Source of the DNA: Anseranas semipalmata
Lineage: Eukaryota > Chordata > Aves > Anseriformes > Anseranatidae
DNA: 64,000 nt
NCBI GenBank assembly: GCA_013399115.1
Contig: VXAA01003991.1
Span: 566,754 to 630,753 of the forward strand
Reading direction: 5' to 3'
Shown here: positions 1-12,100 of the stretch, in pieces
Layout: each line of letters opens with the position of its first letter
Position numbering within the stretch: position 1 is the first letter of the stretch
The notes under the pieces: generated by a model
What the model was told of the DNA's origin: nothing
Databases searched by the model: none
Seen by the model: the letters and a program-made list of their open reading frames with translations, nothing else
Made by a program: the position numbers and the translations under genes

Positions 1-1062
1 TTTTTTTTTGCAAAACTGATATCTAGCATAATCTTCACGCATCACAGATGTTATAGTATGTAAACTCTCTGTGTGTCCACAAATTCAGGTGCTAGAGGGT
101 CTTTTTTTAAAACAGCACAATCATAGTTAGGAAAATATAATCTTCACCATGCACTACATTTGCATATATTAATAGCATATTAGGCTGGACTTAATAGCTA
201 AGCATAGGTCAATAGCAGAGACAGAGATATCCCTCTTTCACACAGTTCTTTTCTGAAGAGTCAGTTGCAAGATCAGCTAACGCTAATCCACACCTGCACT
301 GGCATTTGAAAGGAGCAGATCCACCATTTTCCAGGTGCCAGCTGATAGCTGCTGGCTCTAGTATGCAAGTGGGTACAAGATAAGCCCAGTCAAGGACCTG
401 AGAACTAAACATAATTTGCCGAGTGAACAGTATTTCAGCTGGATAAGGTCCACCCAAATTGCATGGGCACTAGAGGAAGCCACAAGATAAGAGCTGACTA
501 TGTGATTGGGTTTTAGCAGGTAGGAGCAGGGGTCATCCTTTTGGCAGTACACTTATGTCAACTTGAACTTCTTGTATAACTTGACCATATAGAAGATTAA
601 CAGCAAAACTCCAATACGAAGGAGAGCAATTGGGTGTAAAATGAATGTTTTCAGATGACTAAGAAAATGTTTATTTATTTTGATTTATCTTTAATTAGAT
701 GAGTGTCAAATATTGCATCACATGCTGTTAGGGCTCAATATCAGGCAGTCAGCTATATAAAGCTCTATGTTATTTACATTTATTTTTCCTCCCCCTCACT
801 CCCAAATGCATTCTGGTCTTCCTAGTCATTAAATAGTCATGTACAGAATTGTTTTCAGTTTATTAAAATGTGAAGGCAAATTCTGCATCTATTCTTCACA
901 AAAACACCTACTAAAATCTTTAGATTTGCCTCATGATTGCAGGATATCCCTCAATATTGTTATTCATCATCACTGCATTGAGCCTCAAGTTTACATATCA
1001 CTCCAGTAACATGAGAGAAAATAGGTATCTGCCCATCTGCCCATCTTTATCCTCAGCTTGCA
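1..1062. other. Anonymous AT-rich sequence
   Basis: Begins in a T-run cut by the window edge. Overlapping short open frames on the minus strand at 209-552 have no family resemblance. I see no gene or repeat. Confidence 0.5.
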
Positions 1063-1833
1063 TCACAGAATCGCTGAATCATGGAATGGCTGAAGTTAAA
1101 AGGCACCTTATGAGGTTGTCTGGTCCAACCCCCCTGATCAAGCAGGGGCACCTAGAGCCAGTTGCCCAGGAAAAAAAAAAAAAAAAAAGTGTTTCCTGAT
1201 GTTCAGAGAGAGCCTCCTGTATTTCAGTTTGTGCCCACTACCTCTTGTCCTGTTACTAGTAACCAACGAAAAAAGCCTGGTTCCATGCTCTTTGCACTCT
1301 CCCTTCAGGTATGTATATACATTGATAAGGTCCCCCTTGAGTCTTCTCTTCTCCAGTCTGAAGAGACCCAGCTCTCTCAGCCTTTGCTCGTACGAGAGAT
1401 TTTCTCTTATGACCAGATGTCTCAGCCTTTTCTCCAGTCCCTTAATCATCTCTGTGGTCCTTCCCTGGACTCTGTCCAGTAGCTCCACATCTCTCTTGTA
1501 CTGAGGAGCTAGGATCTGGACACAGTACTCCAGGACCCCCCAAGCCCTTTTCTGCCAAGCTGCTTTCCAGCTGGTCAGCCCCCATCATGTACTGGTGCCT
1601 GGGGCCCTTCCTCCCCAGGAACACGACTTTGCATGTCCCCTTGTTGAACTGCATGAGGTTCCTGTCAGCCCATTTCACCAGCCTGTCAATGTCCCCCTGG
1701 ATGGCAGCATGACCCTCTGGTATATCAGCCACTCCTCCCAGCTTTGTGCCATCTGCAAGCTTGCTGAGGGTACAGTCTGTGCCATCATCCAGATCATGAA
1801 TGATGTTCCCACTGTAGCAGTCTGTTTCAGACA
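1063..1833 (-). mobile_element. CR1 LINE, 5'-truncated, internally deleted
   Basis: The minus strand encodes the C-terminal part of CR1 ORF2 protein. Around 1590-1800 it reads KLGGVADIPEG and KWADRNLMQFN, and around 1240-1490 LLDRVQ, RLRELGLFRLEKRR and DLINVYTYLKG, all typical of the end of the CR1 reverse-transcriptase protein. The two parts are in different frames, and about 45 codons expected between them are missing. The 3' end is the CR1 tail, seen on the plus strand as CACAGAATCGCTGAATCATGG. A homopolymer at 1171-1188 replaces another expected piece. Dead copy. Confidence 0.93.
1171..1188. repeat. A18 homopolymer inside CR1
   Basis: Eighteen A's (T's in the sense of the element) sit exactly where the CR1 frame, after the segment ending NIRKHF, should continue to the family's final coding residues. 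The tract therefore marks a deletion junction or an expanded T-run. Confidence 0.9.
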
Positions 1834-4800
1834 TTAAATACCTGCCTAAGACCTAAAAATAATCTTTTTCCCCTGGGAAGCAAAGTCCGCAGTTAGTCAA
1901 ATCGCCATACAGTGTCCCAAAACCAAATCATGAATTCCACTCAGGAAAAATTTCCTTAAGTGGGAATGAAATTATTTCTTATTTTATCTCCTAAGGTATA
2001 TTTTTACAAGGACATAAAACAAAGATGGTAAAACAGCTTCCCCTGGATCGAAGCCAGCAGTCTGGCAGAGAATCTCTGGATATGTTTTGGATAGGGATAG
2101 GAAACGTGTAATGTTATTAGAGAGAGAATTATTACCCAGAAATGTTCCACAGAGGACATTAGTAGAAACAGCTTGGAAAACATTTTCCTGGATGAGATAG
2201 TTGTAAGATTTCCTCATTACATAGTTACTGAAAGAAGTAAATATATGCTGTTTAGACTTGTTTTATCAAGTAATAAGACAATTCAGAAGCTTCTTGTGGA
2301 AAAGAATCTTGGATTAAGAAATGATGGGTTATTTTTGTTCAAAATACATAAAAAAATAAAAACAGGTCTGTACCTAAGACAGTTTTGTATGGCTAACCAA
2401 GTACTGAAAAAAAAGTATTAAAAAAAAATCACAGTAAGATCAGCTGGTTGAAGGCACACAGAAAATCTTGAAAATGGACTGATTTCATATCAAAGGAGCT
2501 AACAAGACCAGGATTTCCTCAATGAAAGAAAACCTGGCAAAAAGAACTATCAGATGCACTGGAATAATTAGGGTAAAAGACATCTAAGAACAAGAAGGAT
2601 ACTAAGAATAAGAAAAGAATAGAAAAAGCACAGGCATCTATACGCTGGACATCAAGTAAGGCAAAGATTGCTGTGATAGTGACCAAAAAGCAGCCTTCTG
2701 AAAGGAATTAGAAATTTTGTCTAGCCATATAAATAGATTAATATAGAACAAGGACAGAAGAATGCTAAGGAGGTAAAGAGTAAGGTAATGCTGGTGTGGT
2801 CCAAAGCTAAATATACTCTAGTTAGCTTCCATGATGGACAGATGTTGAAAACTAATGCAGAACAAAACCTGATAATGAGAATGCATGTTTAAAACTGGAA
2901 ATTTTTGCAACAGCAGTAGAGAAAAACCTTTTAGAACATAGGTCAGGTAGTGAAATAATTTCTTCAGGATTTTGTAAATAGTAAGTGAGTTTGTAAATAC
3001 ATCCAAAAGTATTTTAGCAAGTCTTTCTGCATAATTAAAGATGGTAAATGAGGTAGCCATATTTAGGAAAGTGATGTGAGCAATTTCAGGCATCTCAGTC
3101 TAAACTCCAACATAACAGGCTGCAGAACAGACTTGGAAGGAAGGGATAGTTGAAATCTGAGGTAGCTAAGATGAAATGTAACACGGCTTGTTAGAGGAAC
3201 TCTTGTCAGACTGACCTGGAAGTGTTCTTTGATGGGCTTTCAAAGAAAATGAAATATATCCCATTTATCTTGTTTTCAGTAAATATTTTTATGTTCTTCT
3301 GTAAATATGTAAATATTAGTTAAGCTGGAAAACATAGAGATTAATAAAGGAACCATAAGGAAAATACGATAATATATTATTTCTTTTTTAATTATTAGTT
3401 CTTCATTTATGCTATAGTCTATTAAAAGATTGAGTAGCTGAGGTGCAACCCTTGGAAAGAGCAGAGGCTTGTCCTCTTTTGAGTGGCAGAGTGAGGAAGG
3501 AAAGAGAATACACACGGCTAGGAGCCAGAGTTCAAGCAAAGGAACTCAGATATTACTGTAAGGACAGGAGAGGAAAGGTGAGTCTCGGAGGTGACTATGC
3601 AATTTGCTGCAACTAAAAATTCATTAAGCTAACTGAAACTAAGCCCAGAAGGAAGGATCTTTCTGCAAGGGCCAAGTAGGCAGGAGGAAAATATCAATTA
3701 CATCCTTTTTGCTACTCTGTCTTAACAGTTACATTGTATTTTCTCTGTTTCAGAAGTTAATTATTATTCAATTTTTTTTAGTTCAAAACTCTGTGGCCTT
3801 CTTGGGGGAGTTTGCAAGAAGAAGGCCTTGCCTACTTCACTTCAAAGCTGTGGCTGCCTAAGGGTCCTGTCATGCTGGGGAAGAGAATAGCATAAACAGT
3901 AAATGAAAATGGGTAGGGCTGAAGGGAGTGATGTCTGGGGGAAGAGAGACAACCTTTGGAGTTCATCGGAAGAATTTGTTTTCATTAATGACCATACTAT
4001 ACTGCAATCCCTGCTCATAAAATTCATCCATGGTACAACATCAAAAGTAGCATCTAGACAGAGAATGTTGAAGTATCATACAAAGAGAAAGACATGATTA
4101 AAGGAGTAGAAAATATTGTGTAGTGAAATAATGTAAAATTACCTGGCAATATCAGCAGGAGAAACAACAGTAAGTTGGGAGCTTTTCTTGTAGAAACAGA
4201 GAAGGATGGTGTGAGTGTTTTTTAACTCATAAATAACTTGGTCACCCATGTGATGTGGCCAGAATAAAGGTAAAAGTGACTCTACAAAACTTTTGAAGAG
4301 AGATTTCTAGCAGAACTGTAAAACTGCTGATATTTGTTCCATTGTACAAGGCATTGCTAAGCCCTTGCCTACAATACCTAGAACTTGCCTGATCCCCTAC
4401 ATCAAAGAAAGGTGACGTCAAACAGGAAGAGATGTGGAAAAAGGGTAATAAGGCTGAGTTTCTCTACTTTGTGAGAAGAATCTAAGCCTGGCAAACTGAA
4501 GCCTGAGAGGGCAATTTATTACTTTCTATGAATATATCAGGCAAGTAAATGATAAGCATGAAAAAAAAAATCTTTAAGGGATAAGCTCAAGTCAGAACGA
4601 TGGTTATGTCTATGGTGTTCCCGCTAACACCTTTATGAAAATTAATAGGTTCCTAACAGAGCAAAAAATGGAATTTGTCTTCCAATAAACTGTTTCAACA
4701 TCTTCCCTGTCTGACTCTAGGTGATAACATGGAATTATACTGCAGGTGCTAAATTATATCTACCTGAAAGTCTGAGCAAAAGTGTTTTGTTCTGTTTTGT

Positions 4801-7517
4801 TATGTTTTGTTTTTCCCCAGAATATCAGCACTAGTGAAGAAAAATGTTAAATGAAAAAACTCCATGGTAACAACAAAAATGATGATTTGGAAAAAAAAAA
4901 TCTAATTTAATTTTCATATCTCTCTTCTCTCAGGTGTTTTCCCAGGTGTTCTCATTTTAATGAGAAGCCTAACATTTTATCCATTCTGACCAAGCCTGTT
5001 AGGTAACAGGTCTAATAACAGTGTAATTATAATATTCTGTATTTCACCACTTATTTCATTCTCATGTTCTTGACCAGCATGACTAACATTCTCGTGTTCA
5101 TGCCCTCTAAAGGTCAGGCACATTCTTCACCTGGGTTTTCTCTGGCATAGACAGTTGGATGAACACTTAAAAAATGACTATCAAAAATTAACACTGAATA
5201 CTATATGCATGAGAGACTGAGGAAGAGAATGAATCACATGAAACAGATGGTTGTCACATTGCTTAATCAATTACTACAAAGTCCTGAAATATTCTAAAGA
5301 TGGAGCTACAAAAGAAACTATCCTGAATGGCCAGGACTGCTATTTAGTATCTAAATAAGAGATCAGTGACTATCTAGGGAATGTCTGTATTTCATAACAC
5401 TTTAAAATATGTCCTGTAATTTCTACTTACAACATCATGGTCTCAAAATATTTGATAAAAATTGTGTGTTGTCATCTTTGGACTGTCAAACCTGTGTCTG
5501 CAGCACCATATAGTACAACAAGGCTCACCTAAATTATGAATTGCACAACAAACCATGATTGATTCCTTTATTTCCATTTCAATGGCACTGCGAATGGTAA
5601 TATTTACACCCTTTTTGGCATTGCACCTCATTTTGGCACCACTGAGACTGATAAATAGCATTTTATGTCCATTACCAAGAACACAGGTTGTTTACAATTT
5701 ACTTATTCTTGACAGTTTAGATTTACATGAGCCGGATAGGGAATAAATTTATCTAAAATCTAATATTTGTTTTCTTCAGTAGTTCCACCTCCAGAGTTTT
5801 ATTTGGATCAAAAAAAAACAAAAAACAAAAAACAAAAAACAAACAAAAAAAATAAATAACAAGGGGAGAAATAGTAGATGAAATCTTTTGGGACCAATCC
5901 TGCTGTTTGCTGCAGTAGAAACAGCACTGAATCCTTCATGAGAAGATTAATATACAAAGTAGAAGAGAACAACAATCTTTTGTTGTTAATGTACACTCCT
6001 GAATGATTATTTTAACTACATTGTGGAGACTGAGGATCCAAAAGGGTTGTGGGGACACAGAATAAAAGTTGTGAACTTTTTGATTAGCAGTATTGTCTTT
6101 GATCTGAGTTTTCAAAACTGTTCTTTAACAAAGTCAGTGAGTGAATGACATAATACATGAGACAATTGGATAAAGAACTAATCAAAATATGTTCCTTTTG
6201 AGTTTACTACTAAATAAATAAATAAGATTAAGCCATCTCTGTTATTCTCTTTTTCTTCTCTAGTATTTACCTTTCAACACTTTTTGTAGAAGCTTCTTTA
6301 TTTTTGAGATGCCAAACATACATCAGCATGCCTTTTCATTAATCTGGCCCTACTGTGATCTGTCTAGAACCTTTGCAAATGTTTAACATTGAATTACCAT
6401 TACAGAATCAGCAGATTTAAAGAATACCTTATTTTACATCACCTTGCAAATAGATGTCTGGTGAATAAACATTTACTCCAAGGTCTCAGGTCAATCTTAT
6501 CAGTACTAAGTTGAGGCTAGGTTAGTACTTCAGCTGACAGCTGAAGACATAGAAGACTTCTGTCTTAGCCCAGGTCCCTGGACCTTGGAGGCTCTCCTGA
6601 AAAGCATTACTATATGCCTCTCTTGTTCTTTCATTCCTCCCTGGTCATCTCCTTTTAGCCATTGTCAGAGACAAGACACTGGGCAAGAAGGACCTTTGCT
6701 CTGATTTAACACAGCCACTCTTCTGATATTTTCTTATGTTAAAAAACAAATGATGCATCAGAGATTGTTACGTATGAAAAAGGGAAGATGCACAGAGGTA
6801 TGGACTTTTCCAAGGCTGATCCCTGTCAAATAAAAAACTGAAGAAACCACAACCACCTATGCAATTCCAAGAGCTGCTTTAACGTCCCTTCTGCTTTAGG
6901 TTTACTAGTTAGCATACTAATAGTAAATCAATGAAATCATTCTCATTAATTTGAGAAGCAGTTGTCAAGAGCCTCTGGTGGGGAAGGAAAACTCTTTTTA
7001 AAATGCCTTTCTTCTGTAAGTTTGAAAAGAACTATCCAGCCTCAGAATCACTTTAAAAATAACCAGGCACCAAAGTATAATAAGCAGCTGAGCACCACAC
7101 TGAAGATCATGATTTGCAAAGCAGAAAAAAAGGTAAAGCATCTATGTTCTTTTTCCTAATCACCTCCATCACTATGAAGATTCAGTAGTTTAAGGGATAA
7201 TCAAATAGAAGAGAAAGTCTTCTAGGCTAATGTTCTTGCCTTTTTGTCCATTGTGTTTTTCTAAATTAACCTACCTAAAAGCCGTCTTTAGACTGGCCAT
7301 CTCTCACAGTGATACTGTGAGCTTCAAAGTTATTTTCCTTTTTTTCCCCTTTATTTTCTTAGAGAATGGACCACAAGTAACTAACAATCCTCGGGAGTAA
7401 TCACTTACCAATATTTCTCAAAACAAATTATCAGGTACAATTTATACCTAAAAAGATCCTTAACTTAAAAACACAGCAGAGAAAAGACGTTAAAACATTC
7501 ATTTCTTCACGTAAAGT
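1834..7517. other. Anonymous intergenic sequence
   Basis: AT-rich, with an A/AAAC-rich tract at 5810-5858 and a short TTTTG run near 4780-4812. A minus-strand frame at 5443-5661 is followed by a GTGAGC donor-like site, but the peptide is not recognisable. No gene supported. Confidence 0.5.
5810..5858. repeat. A-rich (CAAAAAA)n-like simple repeat
   Basis: A-runs of 5-9 separated by single C's, passing into AAATAAATAA. Confidence 0.85.
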
Positions 7518-8071
7518 TGTTGTGGTTTAACCTGGCAGGCAGCTAAGCACCATGCTGCTGCTTGCTCACTCCCCTCACCCTGGTGGGATGGAAATTAGAA
7601 TCAAAAAGGTAAAAGTGTGAGAACTTGTTGGCTGAGATAACACAGTTTAATAAGAAAGGGAAAACACCCATGTACACACACACAGAAAGCAATAAATAAA
7701 ACAAGTGACGCACAATGCAATTGCTCACCACCCGTCAACCGATGCCCAGTCAGTCCCTGAGCAATGGCAGCCCCCCAGCCAGTTCCCCCCACCTTTGTGG
7801 TTGAGCATGATGTCATATGGTATGGAATACCCCTTTGGCCAGTTTGGGTCACCTGTCCTGGTTCTGTCCCCTCCCTCTTTGTGCACCCCCAGTCCCCTCT
7901 CTGGCAGGGCAGCACAAGAAGCAGAAAAGTCCTTGGCTCTGTGTAAGCACTGCTCTGCAACAACTAAAACATCGGTGTATTATCACCACTATTCTTATCC
8001 TAAATCCAAAACCCAGCACCATGCCAGCTCCTAGGAAGGAAATTAACTCTATCCCAGCTGAAACCAGGACA
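7518..8071 (-). mobile_element. Solitary LTR of an avian endogenous retrovirus
   Basis: Read on the minus strand, the element begins TGTCCTGGTTTCAGCTGGGA and ends GGTTAAACCACAACA, so it has TG...CA ends and is about 550 bp long. I recognise this as an LTR family abundant in bird genomes (probably ERVL-type; I do not assign a database name). A poly(A) signal ATTAAA lies at 7651-7646. No gag, pol or env sequence flanks it, so it is a solo LTR left by recombination. No clear target-site duplication is seen; the 3' plus-strand flank is an A-run. Confidence 0.85.
7646..7651 (-). promoter_or_regulatory. LTR polyadenylation signal (ATTAAA)
   Basis: ATTAAA on the minus strand lies about 130 bp before the LTR's 3' end, in the CTTATTAAACTGTGTTATC context usual for this avian LTR. 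It would define the R region of the old provirus. Confidence 0.5.
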
Positions 8072-8385
8072 AAAAAAAATTAATAAAAGAGTCCCTGAAC
8101 CCATTAGGAAATTTGGGTTTTCAAATAAAGGCAGTTCTAGATATAATATTAAAAGCACTTGCATATCTTTGACTGTTGGCCTAAGAAATACCATCAGGTT
8201 TATTGAAAGGTCAGTAACACTTCAGAATTTCTAAACTGTTGCATAGTCCAAATTGCAGAACTTCTGGAAGGGACATAATAGCATGATAAATAAAAGTAAA
8301 AATGTGTTTGCTACCTGGAACCAGTGTACTATACACAAGGCATTCATAATGAGCAATGGTAATAACTCCTAGCAGGCTTATAAGT

Positions 8386-8520
8386 TGAAAGCACTGTACA
8401 GACATTCTTTAATCTTCATAGCACCCAGCAGGCAAGAGGGCAAATACAGTTACCACCAATTGACAGATAACATGAGAAAACAGACTCACAGCTTGCTGAA
8501 GACTGTGCAATGAGCAAAAG
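8386..8520 (+). mobile_element. MIR-like ancient SINE
   Basis: The order of elements follows MIR: GCACTGTACAGACATTCTTTAATC, then CATAGCACCC with a short variable part, then ACAGATAACATGAGAAAACAGACTCACAG, matching the MIR core that normally reads ACAGATGAGGAAACTGAGGCACAG. It is heavily diverged. It directly follows the ERV LTR region. Confidence 0.6.
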
Positions 8521-9151
8521 AAAGAACAGGTATAGACAAAGGACTGGAAGATCTACATGCCCTGTTGTGCCCTGTAGTAGGGCCATAAAATAGATAATTA
8601 GCAATCAGATTGCAATAGCACTAATGATGTGGGGTCCTGCCTACATATACTTTCTCATGTTACATAGCTTCCGTGACATCCCCTGTGGGGTCTTTCAAAA
8701 TGGACCTAGCCCAGCAAATGTCTGGGAGTGCCTGTAAACTGGTCTGAAATTCTTTAAAGGATGCACTGTCTGAAACCTGTCTTCAACCAGTCTGTTATTT
8801 GATCTTCTAAAATAAACATGTGCTTTTTCAGTAGGGTTGATCACTCCTAAGCAACTGTGCCACACAATTTCTAGCTGCCCACTCAGATTATGGTACGTTA
8901 CCAATACTGAGACAACTGGATCGGTGGGTTGCCAAAGAGCCTGCCAGCACTTGGGCAGCTGAACTCAGCTGCCTGTTTTGTTGTTTGGCTCAGTGAATAT
9001 TGCTTTCCCTCCCCTAGCTACTACCTTGTTGGGACTTATGCAGTTTAGCATAAAACGAGACAATGCTGTGTTATGCCCTGTCATCACTGTCAGTGCCTGG
9101 CTTTGGAGATTTCCCCCCACAGAATTGTATGGAAGGTATACATATGCATTT

Positions 9152-9168
9152 AAAAAAAAAAAAAAAAA
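9152..9168. repeat. A17 homopolymer
   Basis: Seventeen A's after CATATGCATTT. No recognised retroposed body is attached. Confidence 0.85.
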
Positions 9169-12100
9169 GACAGGAAAAAAAACACTTTGAGTAAAACTAG
9201 GGAAAATTACCAGCTCTCTCAAGCTCATTGGTGTAGGAAAGAAACAACAATGCAGACTAACATGCTGCTTTCACAGTCCAGCTCAGTTCCTTATGAAGAA
9301 CATTTTGCCTTCCTAGCCTGGCTGCACTGCTGATAGTAAGGGAGAGGGGGACAATAAAACAACAATAAAAAAAAAAATCACCTATTAATTTAGCAATCCC
9401 ATAAAAGTTGTCATCTTTTCTGTCTCTATGGGCAGATAGGATTTGTTTTAAGTTTTCTTTTTTATGATTGTTTTTAAAGCATCACTTGCATCCTGTATAG
9501 GTTTCCCAAACACTTGTTTTGTCTAAATCCGTTACTATGGATGAGGTGATGTTCTATGTGTGTTGGCATAAATGCATATAAAGTTTGAAGTATCAATACA
9601 GAGCATTTGGCTTTATTGCTTCTGTTATGCTCAATGTTATCTAGCTACTCTGAAGTGCTGGACCTTGGCAAGTTTGCCTCAACTGTTTATCACTTAGGTA
9701 TGCAATGGTGCTTTAAACTTCTCTGTTTTCAGCATATTCACATTTACAGCATTTTCAGAATACTATAATTCAACTGAAAATGGGGCTTTATTGCTCAGAA
9801 CAGACTGAATTTACCTCACATCAAACAAAATAATTTTTACAGTTCTGTGAGCATCCGATTTTTTCCAATTTTTTTTAATGATCTAAACAATAACCTTCCT
9901 ATTTTTAGGAGATAAACAACATTTTTTACAGTGTATAATTATGTGCCAGGCAACATATTTCTTAGGTGATACATTAGAAATTGTTATGTTTGTGCTTCAA
10001 AATATTATGTTAATCTATCTTTTCTTTATAAACAACTAGTGAATATTAGCACCATGGACTGGTTGTTTCTTGTAATATATGACAGCATGTCATGTGCAGA
10101 GAGTGCTGTATAACAAGACCTTGAAACTTGGCCAAGCTCCCGTATGAAACCTTCAATGACTAGTCATATTACAGTCAATAGTTCTTATGCATGACAAATA
10201 TTGTTGTTCAGTTTTGTTCTACCAAGAAACCTGAACTATAAATCAGTATATTATATGAAGTGTATAAATATATACGGCTGTTCAAAACCCTAAGTATTTG
10301 TTCATTTAAAACTCACTAAAGAAATCACATAAAATTCTTTTTTACCAATATTAGAATCATTCCTTTCCATGAGGATTATTTCACTCACAACTCAGAGTCA
10401 GATTCACTGGCCCAGTGGCCTGAGTGTGAAGCAGGGTGTAGGTGAGAAAAGGCTGATATCAAGCAGGGACACTACTGTGGAAATCTTGCGAAACTGCAAT
10501 ATGTATTTAATTCTCCTCCTTCAGGGCCAGACGGCAAACGCGATCCCCAGGAGATACAGTTCCCACTGCTCATGCATACAGGTGTGCTTGGAAATCTCAG
10601 CAGCCTGCTGTGAATAGATAGAGTTGGCCCTGGGATTTGGCAGCGGTTTGGTTACACTTGGCATTGAGGTGTGGGCTGTGTGAGAGGGCAGACCCCAAGG
10701 CAGGAGAGGTGTCCATGTGAGTAGTGGTACAGCGCAGACAGCCTAGAGGGCAGCAGAAGGGAGCCGGATAGGGCTGGTTTCTCTGTTAATTGGCCAGGGA
10801 GTATGTTGCCTGGAGCACAGGTGAGGCATAGCCAAGTGTTGATGGACCTGAGGCCAAGCCACGTCTGGACACTTTGACCATCCAGCAGGGCAAATACACA
10901 CAGAAGTTAAATACCGAATCTATCATGTGTCTAATTTTCAGACAGGTCTTTCTGGCTAAAGGCAATGGTGCCTTCCCCCTTGTGTCCCAGACCTTTGTGG
11001 AGACCTAAGATACAGAGCGGATCCATTCCTTGTTCCTGCAGCCCCAGAGGCAGGACCAGCATGTTGCTTCCCATAGTAACTTGTGAGTGGGCTCCTTTGT
11101 CTAACATCATCAAGGACCACATGAAAGGGAGGTCTTTGCTTGTCTCCAGAACAGCTGTTGTCCTCACTTTTGTTGCACGTAAACTTTGAGCCTCTAATGC
11201 ACTGGCCCACGGTGGTCTACAATTCACATAGTCCCTTATCTCCGCTTGTTTCCACTTGAGACAATACCCCAAAATATTCCTTATGTTTCCAACAATTATT
11301 CTTTGCATCAAATATTTGGTCTAAGTTAGAATCCTTTTGTGACCAGCTCTGGGGTCTACGGAGCCCTCCATACATTTTCTCTCTACTTACAGCTTTCTGC
11401 TGGCAGTGGCAGACCTGCCCACCTCAGGGCACTCGGGGCTGCAGCCGCTCTGTTCGCTGTGCTGATGGGACAGACAGATGGCTGACATCTGTAGGCAGCC
11501 AGCACGGGGGACACTGAGGGGAGGGCAGTAGCATTCCTTTCTGCTGTCCTGTGGATCAAGTACTTGCAAAGAATAACCAAAACAGGATGCAATCTAGATA
11601 TAAAAAAGAGACAGTAACATCCATGATGTCTTACCTGCCAGTTCAGAGACTGAAAAGGGTGAACAAGGGATATGGATCCCTGTGGATCTAATCAGTAAGG
11701 ATGTGCCTGTCAAAAGTGGTTAAAATCAGCATAAATGTATTTTCCTTTCCAATTTCCTATATTGATGCCTGTTCCTTAAACAATGAAAACTTTCATCTTC
11801 TATGCTTTGAGGTTGCAAAAATTAATCTGCCTTCAGGAGAAACTCTTTCCTGTTAATGTTTTTTGTTTGACTGTTAGCAACTGCAGCTATTAAGAACACC
11901 AGAAATAAAAACTTGCCTAGAAAATCTCAGAGAAACCGTGTGGAACATGTACCGCTGTACTTTGGACAGACACCCAACACACACCTTGCTCTTTCCATCA
12001 TTGCCATTCAGTGAATGAGATATAGAAAGTCAATGGAAATGAGCTTTTCTCTCTTCCAGAGTAATTTCCTTCTCAGTATCTGAGTTCTCTGCTTTTTCAT

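Noticed and set aside
1162..1504. Plus-strand open frames of about 100 codons
   Set aside because: Antisense shadows of the CR1 reverse-transcriptase frame on the minus strand.
5443..5661. Minus-strand frame followed by a GTGAGC donor-like site
   Set aside because: The peptide resembles no known family and no partner exon was found.
7601..8083. Several overlapping open frames of 60-120 codons
   Set aside because: They lie wholly or largely inside the ERV solo LTR, which is non-coding.
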